NCBI RefSeq assembly: GCF_040115645.1
Contig: NC_089544.1
Span: 6,510,001-6,574,000 of the forward strand
DNA length: 64,000 nucleotides
DNA from: Euwallacea fornicatus
Lineage: Eukaryota; Arthropoda; Insecta; Coleoptera; Curculionidae
Direction of reading: 5' to 3'
Below, in pieces: positions 23,183 through 36,900 of the stretch. The first letter of the stretch is position 1. Each line of letters opens with the position of its first letter. Under the pieces are notes generated by a model, which saw only the letters and a program-made list of their open reading frames with translations, was not told where the DNA came from and searched no databases. The position numbers were made by a program, and so were the translations under genes.

Positions 23183-26100
23183 GTCTGGTCTCAATAATGT
23201 TCCATTAAGAGCTCAACTATTAATGTACTGTCAACTTTAATATCAAGCTAGTTTCCATAGAAGGCAAAAATCCAACCAAAACCAACACTCATTCTCTATA
23301 TCCACGTTTTCAAGGGAATTAGCTTGTAACAAAAGTTGGCAGCCGATATACAGGGTGTAACATAAGTGATAACTTTAATTTTAAGGAGTGATTCCTTGTC
23401 ATATTTTAAGCAAAAATGTTCATATAAACATATGGCCTAACTTGCATCACTTTCGAGATACAGGGTGTTAAAGTTGAAAAAATAAATTGCGTTTTCTTTA
23501 ATAGTTTTAGACTGCTTCGAAATAATTTCATGAAATTTCGTATACAGGGGTTTATTGGGATAAAAAATTCAAATTTATAGTCGATTTAGCTGTATTTTCT
23601 AGAGGGCGCTACCAGCAACGATTTCGACCCCCTGAAACCGTTGCAACTTTTTTGTGCTACCCTGTGCGCCATTTTAGAATAGAAAAATCGATTCTTTCAT
23701 CTTTTCTGCTTAAAAAAGTATACTTTATTGAAGTCGCTACGAGCAACGATTTATAAGAAAAATGCATTTAAAGTTGATGCATGCACATTTTCGGAGGGTC
23801 AAAATAGTTTTTCTGCCTTACCAAATTAAACAATAATTGTTACAATGCAATTTTTAATTATTAAAAATACAACTTTCTTGTCCTTTGACTTCTTTTTGCA
23901 ACTCGCTTAATTTTTGTGAAAATGAATAAAAGGTTTAGGACATCTAAGAAATTCTTATTGGTATTTTTAAGATTTAAAATGAAAACAAGTTTTTTTTTGT
24001 GGAATAAAAAAAAATCCTGTGATAAGGAAATTCCGATAATTTTTCCCATTAAAATTTACAAGATACTGTCAGTTGAAAATCATCATCAACTTTAAATGCA
24101 TTTTTCTCATAAATCGTTGCTCGTAGCGACTTCAATAAAGTATACCTTTTTTAAGCAGAAAAGATGAAAGAATCGATTTTTCTATTCCAAAATGGCACAC
24201 AGGGTAGCACAAAAAAGTTGCAACGGTTTCAGGGGGTCGAAATCGTTGCTGGTGGCGCCCTCTAGAAAATACAGCTAAATCGACTATAAATTTGAATTTT
24301 TTATCCCAATAAACCCCTGTATACGAAATTTCATAAAATTATTTCGAAGCAGTCGATAACTATTAAAGAAAACGCAATTTATTTTTTCAACTTTAACACC
24401 CTGTATCTTGAAAGTGATGCAAGTTAGAACATATGTTTATATGAACATTTTTGCTTCAAATATGACAAGGAATCACTCCTTAAAATTAAAGTCATCACTT
24501 ATGTTACACCCTGTATAATAATTTGGCCCTTACAAGCAACACTAACTCAAACCTAATGTTATCTTTTCAGGATATTAACCGTAAAGATATACCGCCATAC
24601 AGTAAAGATCTCTTCGATAACGCGAAACTAAAGATATCTAATAAATATAGAAACCTCCAGTGCTTCGAATCGATGGTATCGGCCCATGAAGCAGAGGTGC
24701 TCAAATGGTATTGTATTTACATGAGATATAACATGCTATTTTACGTGTTGCACGACCCTGCCGAATGGAAACGCCTAAAACTGGAAAGTTTTCCCAAGTT
24801 TTATCCCAGTTTAATCGTGCGTGCACCTGTTACTTGGCATGCGCAGTATTGTGTTAGCAAGCAGTTTATGGAAAGGCACTATTTCAATGGGAATATTGTA
24901 GTGCGGAAGGTCCGTGATTTGTGGTTTGAGAAGTAAGTTTACAAAGTCACTGTAAAACTATAATTTATTTATATATTTATTTGATTATTCGCATTTAATG
25001 ATATCTTTTTGAATTGTTAGTTGAAAAAAAAAAAGGTTTTCTAACTAATACTTTAAGAGACGGCAGTGAAAAAGGATGGTAATGAGGCCAACTTGTATAG
25101 TTAAATAAAACTCTAGTGAAAAGTGTAGTCCCTAAAACTCCAGAAAATTCAGAAAAGTCCAGAATCCCAATAATTTTTAGATACAGCAACCTGTACATCC
25201 TCCCATTGGACACTCTTTTAGACCTGGAAAATGTCGTGGCACTGGATCCTGCCGCATTTGAATCGAAAGTGCAGAAATCGTGCCAGGCATCCAGGAGTAT
25301 ATTAATAAGTAACTGGCTTCCAGAATGTGCGGATATTTTCCTGGAGCACAAACAGGATTGGAGGAAGTATTGCCCTCAAAGATCCGATCAGTCATATGAA
25401 TTAGTCGATGAGTTTTTCGACTGTGTTAATATGCTATTGAGTCTGCAATTGAGGTCGTTGGTAATGAGGAGTATGGCGCATTTTAAAGATTTGGTGGTGA
25501 CTTATAAGGTAAGTGTGAGGAGTTATACAGAATGTTCTAAGCTCCTACAGTTATGTATTTCTTCTGATTTAGAATATCCTCAAACATTTCCCTGCATTTA
25601 TAGCACCATGTATACCAGTTTCTATTTAAATAAAATGTTTACATTTATGGTGTGTTTTGAACTACCCTGTATGTTTAAAATGATGTTAACTATGTCTCTG
25701 AGGTCTCAGAGGGATGGTTTGTATGATGTATTTTTTTTAAAGCATGGTAACCACTATGGAGAGCACTATTGCGATTTAGCCTTGATAAATCTGCCAATTT
25801 TGACGGTGAAAGTTGTTCCGGTCTTGGGTACCAATCATCTAACTTTAGAGCCCTCGCTGAGCAGCGTTAAAGATTTATTACTTCGCTGTTTGAAGAAAGT
25901 GCTTGATGTGAACAAAAACATTTTGAAAATTCAGAATATTATGTTTTCAGGTATTTTATTTATATATTTTGCCTCAGAAATACTATCACTGCGATTTCCA
26001 GAGTTTTTAAACAAAGACTCTTTCTTGTATTCCGTGCATGAAAACGAAGAGCCGGTTTGCCGGATTTTTGAGGAAATTAAAATGTCTTTTGACGCGAACA

Positions 26101-29100
26101 TTGTGGGTCCCACCAAATATTTGGTACTATATGAGAAATACTTTTATATCTTAAGCGGCCAAGCAGAAAAGGAGTTGCACGAATTTTTTGACATTCAACC
26201 TCTTCCTTATTTGAAAGTATTATTAATACTTTGTCACTTTTTGACTAAAATGAATAAACCCTTTTGTGTCTGTAGGATTTCTCCCACAAAATTCACGAAT
26301 ATGAGGCAATAAAAGACGAAATTATCGAGCTGCGGCGATCTGTTCCTTTGAACATGATCATGTTAGATTGTACCGATCTAAACGAGACTTTATTTAAGAT
26401 TATTGACGGATTACGAATGAAGATTGTTAATTTTTTTATCGAAGAAAATCACAATTTAAACAGGAGGTTATTAAAGAGAGAGATTTAGATTTAGAATTAT
26501 TGTAAATTTTAACTTTCCAGCATATGCGACCTATTTGACGAAATGTCACAGAAAGTAAGTGGAATTCCTGAAACTGTGGCAGAATTAGTGGCTTTGCAGA
26601 ATTACTTAATTGAGTGTCGGGACGTAACTGTATACAATTTGAATGAGCAAATAAAGAAAACGGCAGAAAATGTCAGTTTTCTGATGGAACACGCTCATCT
26701 AAGTGGTGAGTCCAATTTTAAGTGTAATTTTATACAGGGTGTTGTGTACATAGAGTACTAAAAGTGCCGCCTAAATTTGTTAAAAATTGAAGGAAATATT
26801 TTTCATGAAAATGATGGAGAATGTCAAATATTGTTTTCAGTTGTAAATTTTTTGACGTAACAGAGCTGTATACAGAGTGAGCCATGTAGTAGATAAACAA
26901 AAAAAATTTTTTCTTATGGAAACCCATGTATATTATAACATTTTTGAGTTTTATGAATAATTCTGAACATATTTTTTGTAACATACCCATGTCTAAATTC
27001 AAAACAGTTATTATAATATTTGCGTAACATAGCAATTAGAGTGGCCTGGTAGATCGCCTGATCCCACTCCTATGGATTTTTTTTATTGAGTTATCTGAAA
27101 CATGGAGTATATTTAAATAAGCTTAATAATAAAGAAGGAATGAGAAATTTGAATTACGGCTTGTCCACTGTCAGAAAATCAACACCGTGTAACCCTAAAA
27201 TTTAATATTACATTAAATTATAGTGGTTTATATTGCTTTTTTTTAAGTATTAATGGTTCCATCATTATTTTTTTCTAAACCTGTTGATTTTAGATATTGA
27301 TATATGTAATATATTCAAAATTTTTCAAGGAACTCAAAACCGTGATAATATGCAAGGGTTTTTAAGAGGAAAAAATAAAAAAGTATATTTTTCTACTTCT
27401 AACCCTGTATACATATGTTATGTCAAAAAATACACCAAAAAAACAATACTTGACGTATTGCAGTATTTTCATGCAGATTACGTCCTTCAATTTTTAACAA
27501 ATTTATGGGAGGATCGTTTTTGTCAAAAAATATATAGGGTAATCTATTCACAATAATCGAAGTGGAGTTTTTTTGCCATATTTCCGATGCTTATTTGTTC
27601 AATTTAACATCAGAACTTTGTACACGTTTGAATTAGCCGAAGACATAAACCTCAACTGCCGAGTGTTCCTTTGGCCCAAAGACATGGAAGCGGTAATCGA
27701 ATTAGCAATTCAGAGGCTGAACATGAAGAGAGACCAAGCGGAGCAAGCATTAAAAAATCGAAGAATAGCATTCGAAACGAAACTGAATTGTAATGAAAAA
27801 ATTCTGAATGCCTTCAAGAAGAAAGATCCACCATTGCTGACAATTGAAGAGATGGAAGAGAATGTGCAACAAGTCGAAAATATTGTTGCCAGGTTGCAGG
27901 AGGACAAATTGGAGGCTGAGCAAATCAACGAAGAGGAACAATTGTTGGACATTGATCCCTCACCATTTTTGAATTTAGTGAATATGCTGATGATAGTGGA
28001 TCCATATGACAAACTGTGGCATTCGGTATTGGAGTTCCATGAAAACTATGATATTTGGTAAATACATTGATGTCGATTATTTCCTAAAAAAAGTATAGAG
28101 TTCTTATGTATTTTATTTTTAAGGGTTATCAAGATACCTAAGTTAGGGTGAGGGTTAGATAATCTTCGTTTTTTTATCGAAACATCATGCATGCATTGTT
28201 ATATTTATTATTTTTGTATTACACACAATTTTTTTAAAATAAGTTTGCCTCTACTCAGCCGCTTTCATAATTTTTTGTTTTCCCTTTGTTTTTCTTTTCC
28301 ACTATTATAATCAAGATTCTTTTTTCATATTCAGTTGCAATTTATAAGTTTTTCGACTTTTTTGATTTTTAAAATTCTTTATCTTCTTCACGACACTAGT
28401 TTTTAAAATTTTCAGTGCACTAAGGTCAGTGGCATACTTTATTACTTTGGCCACATAAGAAATGTTAAGTAAATTGTTTATTTGAGATGTATTACTCAAT
28501 TTTGATTTGCGATATGTTCAACTCGACACATATCAAGAATTGTTGTTTTTTCATAGTAACCGTGTATTATGCTGTCATTCTTTGCTTGGCATCAAAAGGA
28601 TTTTAGTATCCTTTCCTTCAGGTATTATGGTCCGTTTGCGGGTTTGGACGCAAGTGAAATCACTGAATACGTAGATAATATGTGGAAAACTTTATGTAAA
28701 TTAGCGAAAATATTCAGCGACAACCCGGGTGCTAAAAGAATTGCCGAAATGGTGCGGGCCAAAGTGGAGAAATTCAGGCAGTTTCTCCCTGTTCTACAAA
28801 CCGTTTGTAACAAGGGTCTACAAAAACGGCACTGGGATAAGGTATTTGGCATTTTATCCCTCGTATTTCATCATTTTATATCACCGGAATTGAATAGATT
28901 AGCGAAATCGTCGGAATAGAGCTGGTAATCACGCCGGAATCAACTTTGAACGATATGATAGAGGCTGGATTACCAAGGTACTCGCAACAGTTGGAAGAAG
29001 TGAGTGCATCAGCAACGAAAGAGTATACCCTGGAACAGAATTTGATGAAGATGAAAGAGGAGTGGGTCGATATCGAATTCGAATGCATCCCATATAGGTA

Positions 29101-30904
29101 AAGTTAGAAGATATGAGATGACCAATGGTGAAAAAAGTGAAGAGTAACTCTGTGCAAATTCATATGCGTGATAGTTATTTTAATGTTACATTGTTCTTCG
29201 AAACCAAAACACATATGCTAATGTTATATACATATATTTAGAGAAACTGGAGTATACATCTTATCTGCCGTGGACGACATTCAAGTGATGATGGATGATC
29301 ACATTCTCAAAGCGCAAACTATGCGTGGATCTCCATACGTGAAGGCCTTTGAGGAAGCAATGCAGGAATGGGAAGAGAAGCTTATTTCAATGCAAGATAT
29401 ATTGGAGGAATGGCTAAATGTGAGCTATAAAGTGTATCCGTTTCTGGAGCCCAATGTTTCAATTTTTCGAACAGCATATTGAACTCGAAATTACGCAATT
29501 TTGCCCGAATTTAACCAACCTCGTATCTTTTATGGTTATCGAGTTTCCTATAGTTGAGCTCTAGAAATAGACACTCTGTATAAAAACATTAAGCTTTGAT
29601 CATTACAATAAACTATTTTAAAGTGTCAAGCTACATGGATGTACTTGGAACCGATATTCAGTTCGGAAGATATAATGAGACAGATGCCGATGGAAGCCAG
29701 ACATTTTAAGACTGTAGATCGAGTGTGGAGAGCAGTACAAACGCACACTTTGAAAGACAAACACGTATTGGCTGCCACAGAATACAAAAACATGTTGACA
29801 CTTTTCAAGGAGAACAATCGCCTTCTGGACGAGATCCAGAAGGGCCTAAATGACTATTTGGAAAAGAAACGTCTCTTCTTTCCACGGTAATTTGATTTCA
29901 TTTACTCAATATCTCTTTCCTCAAACTAATTTCGTGACCGCAGGTTCTTTTTCTTGTCTAATGATGAATTGTTGGAAATTCTTTCCGAAACTAAGGATCC
30001 ACTACGTGTGCAACCGCACCTTAAGAAGTGTTTCGAAGGTATTTACGGGCTGGATTTCACCACAGATGAGGAGATCGTCGGAATGATCAGTGCGGAAAAA
30101 GAAAGAGTCAATTTAAGTAGTAAAATAATTCCTGCTGAAGCGAAGGTATGTCCATACATTTTTTTTATTTACTAAACCCTTAACATAATAAAATTTACCA
30201 TTTGGCAATTTTGTTATCTAGGGAATGGTAGAAAAATGGCTAATTCAAGTAGAGTCGGTAATGATTCAATCGCTGAAGGACATAACGAAGAAGGCGATGG
30301 ACAATTATCTGGTAGTAGACCGGCCCATATGGATTCTGGCATGGCCTGGACAAATCGTGCAGTGTGTGGATCACATAAGGTGGACCACAGACGTTACCGC
30401 CTCGATATTTAATGGCAGTTTATCGGAACAAGAGAAAATCTATTCCAAACAGATCGAATCCTGCATCAAAATGGTGCAGGGTACCTTGAAGCCCAATAAT
30501 CAGGTGACGGTAGAAGCACTCATCATTATCAATGTCCATTGTTAGTCGGTAAGCAATTTTAAATTCTAGTGATTTTGATTGGGAATCATTTTTAGGTAAA
30601 GACATTGTAACGAAATTAAGAGAGTTGAATGTCACGTCTGTGGCCGATTTTAATTGGATTTCTCAGTTGCGGTATTACTGGAGGTCTGACGGTGTTAGCG
30701 TTTGCATGATTGCCACCGAAGTGATGTACGGGTTTGAATATCTGGGCAATACCGGACGTTTAGTAGCCACACCGCTCACAGACAGATGTTACAGGTGTAA
30801 TAATTTAGTTTTTTTTCCATTTTTTTTTTCACACAAAAAAAACAAGACTAACGAATACTACAGATAACCAGGAAGGCAAAGACCACTATCGATTCTCTCT
30901 ACCA

Positions 30905-30948
<44 letters not shown>

Positions 30949-33900
30949 ACGGATTGGAAATAATTGCCATCGATTTCATAGAAAATGCCATATTTTCTTT
31001 AGGAGGGTCATGGAGTGCTGGCCGCTACTGTTTTAAACCCCTATAGGACAGGAAAACCCTTGTTTAACTTAATCAGCTTACTTTCCGATAGTAAAATAAC
31101 TTCCCGAAACCTCTCAGAAATACTTGCACATGCGAAAAAATGCAAAAGATAAAACAGTTTCTGAATCGAACATAGATTTAGATTTTTGAGACACCGAGCA
31201 AACAGTGATGCACCACAAAAAAGTGTCGGGTGAAAAAATTATACTTGTCCTAGAGAAAGAAATGCCCTATATGTATATTTTAACGTTTAAACGTGACGAA
31301 ATGAAAAGTCATGATTTAATATTTTTTCTTGGATCATTCACAATAATCATTTAGGACCAGAATAGAAGTTATGCTCTGCTTTTAGCATTAAATTTTTCCA
31401 GAACTCTTATGATGGCATTGAAATTGAATTTGGGAGGTGCTTCCGAAGGCCCAGCTGGGACGGGGAAAACCGAAACTTGCAAAGATTTAGCGAAAGCCGT
31501 TGCAAAAAAGTGTGTAGTTTTCAATTGTTCCGATGGTTTAGATCACAAAGCTCTGAGTAAATTTTTTAAGGTACGTCTCAACTTGCGAAAAAATTTTTTA
31601 ATATAAAATATTCACGATAATTCTACAGGGTTTGGCACAAGCAGGTGCATGGGCATGTTTCGACGAGTTCAACAGAATTGAGTTGGAAGTGTTATCAGTT
31701 GTTGCACAGCAGATTTTAAACATTCAAATGGCAATAGCCTCGAAACTATCAAAATTTGTATTTGATGGAACTGAAATTACCTTGGACCCCACATGCACAG
31801 TTTTCATTACGATGAATCCTAGGTAGAAATCTTTGATAAGTTTACTTTTGCGCAAAAAACTTAAATCTCTTCGTTTAGTTACGCTGGACGACAAGAATTG
31901 CCGGACAATTTGAAGGTGTTATTTAGGACAGTGGCGATGATGGTCCCCGATTATACGATGATCGGTACGATTTCATTGTACTCCTACGGTTTTGTACAAG
32001 CGCAAAGGTCAGTGCCTTTGTTGTTGCATTTTATTCATCCCATATAATTTTCTTCGTTGGACAGCCTCGCTGAAAAAATCGTCCACACCTACAAATTATG
32101 TTCGGAACAGCTCTCTTCTCAGAACCACTACGATTATGGGATGAGGGCTGTCAAGTCAGTTTTGCTTACCGCGGGGACCTTGAAAAAAGCTTTTCCTAAA
32201 ACTGAAGAAGCGCAAATAGTCCTAAAAGCGATAATAGACGTCAATTTGCCCAAGTTTTTAGCTCAGGTTCCTGCACGAACCCCAGCAGGGTATACAGGGT
32301 ATCCATTTTTGGAGCCAAAACAACCATGCGAATCTCGGTAACTAGGAAAAATATGAGATCGATTAAGTTAGAGCAAATTTGAGTCAATTGGGGTTCAACA
32401 ATATATCAGTTTAAAATTTGAATAATATCGATGGATTTCGGAGGTATTCGAAAAAAATTTAAATTTTGGTAAAAAGTGTTTTTATTTTCCTCAGATTTCC
32501 ACCTAACTGCAGAATTGCACCTTGACACATGATATATCATCGCAACCAAAAAAAGCAGCCGAATTACAAAATGTGAAGATCCAAGATGACACCCATGAGA
32601 TAAAATCAAGGCGATGATTTTTAATGTAACATCTCCAAGTTGTTGACGAAGAAAAATTACAACGTTAAAGTGTTAATCATTTTGATTTTATTTTCCAACT
32701 GAGCTTAGAAAAAAATAAAAACATTTTTGTAAAATTTTCAATTTTTTCGAATTTCTCCGTAAGTCATCAGAATTTCGGATGGAGATCCTCATGGTTCAAC
32801 TCTAAAAACGGACATCCTCTATACTTTACATGCAGTATAAATTTTCTAGGACGTTCCTTTGTTCATTGGTATTTATCAAGATCTGTTCCCGAATATCGAA
32901 GAACCGGCTTTCGAACGATCTGACTTAATTGAATGTTTGATTTCCGAAATAAAGTTCAGAAATCTTCAACCCACTCCATGGTTTATCGATAAGTGTATGC
33001 AGATTTACGAAATGATTTTGGTGCGGCATGGTTTAATGATTGTCGGCAAACCTATGGGTGGCAAAACTAGCGCCTATCAGGTCTACTTTAGTGCACATAA
33101 CGATTAGAAGGTCACCTAAATTATTTTTCCAATTTTTAGGCTCTGGCTGATAGTTTGGGAAGACTTTCCAGTCGTCAAAATACGAAACTAATCGAATACA
33201 GCGTGATTTATAGAATAATTAATCCAAAAGCCATCACGATGGGTCAGTTATACGGGCAGTTTGATCCTGTCTCATATGAGTGGTCTGATGGAGTCTTGGC
33301 TAATACCTTTAGGTAAGTTCTAAATTTTTTTAATTTTCAGATATTTCTAATTTCTTCAGACTGATTCATTGGAAAGCGAACACACATTTTTATCACATAT
33401 ATCACTCTTATTAATGTGATTTGCTTATTTTTTTAAATAAATTTTTGCATATTCTGCCAAAACGTGAACAAATTGAAACAATTTGGCCTGGTTTTTTCAC
33501 ATAGGTTTTTCGCATAGATATTTGGAGCAAAAGCTGAATGCTTCTTGAAAGCGCAGTTGTTTGAAAACCACCGATAAAACTGTAATAATGGCACCTGATA
33601 GAATAGAATCTTATTATTGTTTTAGAGAATATTCAAATAGCATAACTCCCGATAGAAAATGGATTTTATTCGACGGCCCTGTGGATGCCGTATGGATCGA
33701 AAACATGAACACAGTTCTCGACGATAACAAGAAATTGTGCTTAACGTCAGGAGAAATTATACAAGTATGTTTTAAAAAAAGAATAGTTAACATGTTTTTT
33801 ATCATTGAGATATTAATATAAAATAATAAAAAAGCTGAAGAAAGGGAATGTTGCTCCGGGCTTTTTTCCATCTGTTCCCCGAGCCCCTAATTATTTTTGG

Positions 33901-36900
33901 AATTGTTCGAAGTATTGTGGTATTGTTTGTAAGGGATGATTAACCACCTCAAAAGAAGTGGACTGTACGATATAATTTTCTTTTGCAAAATGATTGGCTA
34001 GAATTCTTGAATGAGATCCCTTTAGCTGTATGTATGTCGACAAATGTGAGATTTGCAAGATAGCGCACCGCCTCACTTTAATCGTTTAGTAGGTCAGTAT
34101 TTGAACGATGCGTTTCGATATCAATAAATTGGTCGGGGTAGTAGTACTCCTTGGCCTCCTCGTTCATCCGATCTGATACCTCTCGATTTTTATTTATGAG
34201 ACCTTATGAACAACATGGCATAAACCAATAAAGTATATGACGTCGAACATATTTTATTGGCGTGTTTTTACTTTAATCGACAGTTTTTGTGTTGGTTAAT
34301 CAACTCTCAAGATTAAAATCACAAGAAGCTATATTCTGTGAAACTATTTTCTAGATGTCGACAAAAATGAATTTAATTTTCGAGTCAACCGATTTGGAGC
34401 AAGCCTCACCCGCTGTAGTTTCGCGATGCGGAATGATTTATATGGAGCCTCATTTATTAGGATGGAAGCCACTTATGGATTCATACGTGACTACTCTCGA
34501 AAACATCTTACTGCCAGAGCAAATTGAAATTTTAATCGAGTGTACCGAGTGGCTGGTACCTCCGTGTCTCGAATTTATTAACACCAAGTGCAAGAAATTC
34601 GTGGAAACATCCGACACACACTTGTTCTATGTTAGTAGTATACTCGGGGCCGGTTGTATACCATAATTTTAAACTTGAATTCATGATTCGAGGTTGTACG
34701 CATATTTTTATCTTTATCTCTCTGCTTTAAATTAAAATTAAGGTAGTTGGGTATACAGCTGAACCTTATTGCGTATTATATAAGAATCAACAATAACGTT
34801 GGCGTGTATTATTGTAGTCGTTTATCAAACTGTTGAGATGTTTGCTGAAGGAGGAGAACCAAATTAGCACTCTTTGGATGCAGTGCGTGTTTCTCTTTTG
34901 CCTAGCTTGGGGTTTTGGATCGACCCTCACGAACGAGGGTCGCAAATTGTTCGACGCGTTCTATCGGAAATTACTACAGGGACAGAACAAGAAAAATCCC
35001 AAACCAAAGTCCTTTAAACTATCCAAGAACCAGATATTTCCAGATAGATCTGATATTTTTGATTATTTGTATGACAAGAAGAATAATGGAACGTGGATCA
35101 CATGGAGCGACACTGTGGATAAGGTGCAGCAGATACCGCCAAACGCCAAAGTAAACCACAGTTAAATATATGTTAAATTGCACGGACAAAATGTGTGATT
35201 GTCAGTTTATGGGCACTGTTGATTTTTTCTTAATTTCTTAATTTTTTTAAATGGTTTTTAAGTAGTTTAATTATCTTTTCTGAGTTATTTAAATATCTCA
35301 TTTCAGCCTACTGATCTGATTATTCAGACAAATGCATCATGTTGTCAGAGATATTTCTTGAAAACATGTTTAACAAATAGTATACCCATTCTCTTTATTG
35401 GACCCACCGGAACTGGGAAAACGGCCGTGATTTTAGATCATTTGTTAAATCTCCCCAGAGAAAAGTTTCTTCCAAACGTGGTCAATTTTAGTGCGAGAAC
35501 CACCTCATCTATGGTAAGTAAATATGTATCATACTACGCATTTGAAGGTCCGTGAATAAAATACGAAACAAGAAATTTGAATTTGAATCGACAGAAAAAA
35601 TTTATAATAACCAGCACATTTAAAGGGAAAGATCAAGTACAATCTCTTAATACAAATTATAGTTTTGTAATAGGCAGTTCATATAGGCCTTGGAGAAGGT
35701 TACATCAGTTAAGGGTATTGAAAAAATTAGAAGTCTGTAGAAAACTGAAAGTTAGATTTTAGACCAGTTTAGGTATTTCAAAAACTTGTATTTTGAATCA
35801 GGGTAATACATTTCTCAGAATTTTAACACCATGTAACATAGTTTAAAAATGAATCTGTGACCACAGAGGGATCGTTTTGCAAAGTAAACGTTTGGAGAAC
35901 AACAATGTAAAACATCTCGTTAAGAATTTTGAAACGTGTTTGTTTTGAGATAGACTCAAGAAATGGTAATGTCCAAGCTGGATAAGCGGCGCAGAGGAGT
36001 TTATGGGCCCTCAATGGGGAAGAAGTGTATTCTTTTCGTAGATGACTTGGGTATGCCTCAAAAAGAAACACATGGAGCGCAGCCTCCCATTGAATTACTG
36101 AGACAATGGTTGGATCACGGGCATTGGTTCGATAAAGACACCTCTATATTGCAATTAGTTGATGTGGTAAGTTTATCTAAATACCGAATATAATATGAAA
36201 TATTTCACATATGTCAGTATCCATAAAAAAGGTTTCTAATGAATAAAAATATGCTGTGTGCTATGGAAAAATGCTAATTACTCGATGAAATTGTAGAATT
36301 TGAAAATATGGCCTGTTGTCTCACAACAATTTTATGATGCAAAAACACCAATTAAAAATCTCTGTAGTTTATTTTGCGCAGCAATAACTGTTGTATAGGT
36401 CTCATTAAGGTGAATAATTTGTAGTTATTCGTTGGTGCCATGGGTGTGCCTGGTGGAGGTAGAAACGAAATTACCGATAGATTTTTGAGACATATGCAAT
36501 TTATCAGCATAGATGCCTTCGACGACAGCACCTTAAATAAGATCTTTTCAACCATCCTAGAGTGGCAGTTCAGTAAGGGATACGTAGAAGCTTTGCAGCG
36601 AATGGCGAAGGTTTTAGTAGATCATACTCATTCAGAAATCACTTAAAAAAAAAAAATTCCAAAAAAAACTTTATAGTTCTCGGTTAGCGCCACAAACGAA
36701 GTATTTAGGGAGGCCACATTGAAGTTCCTCCCCATCCCTTCGAAATCCCACTACACGTTTTCATTGAGGGACTTTTCACGTGTTGTTAATGGACTGCTAG
36801 CTATACCACCTTCCAAAATGGGTGATCAGAATAAATTTATTCGATTGTGGGTCCATGAAATCTACCGAGTGTTTTACGATAGACTTGTGGACGATGACGA

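Noticed and set aside
25116..26312. A single 398-residue protein
   Set aside because: It is three dynein exons plus intervening introns that happen to lack stops; the intron translations break family alignment and have GT..AG borders.
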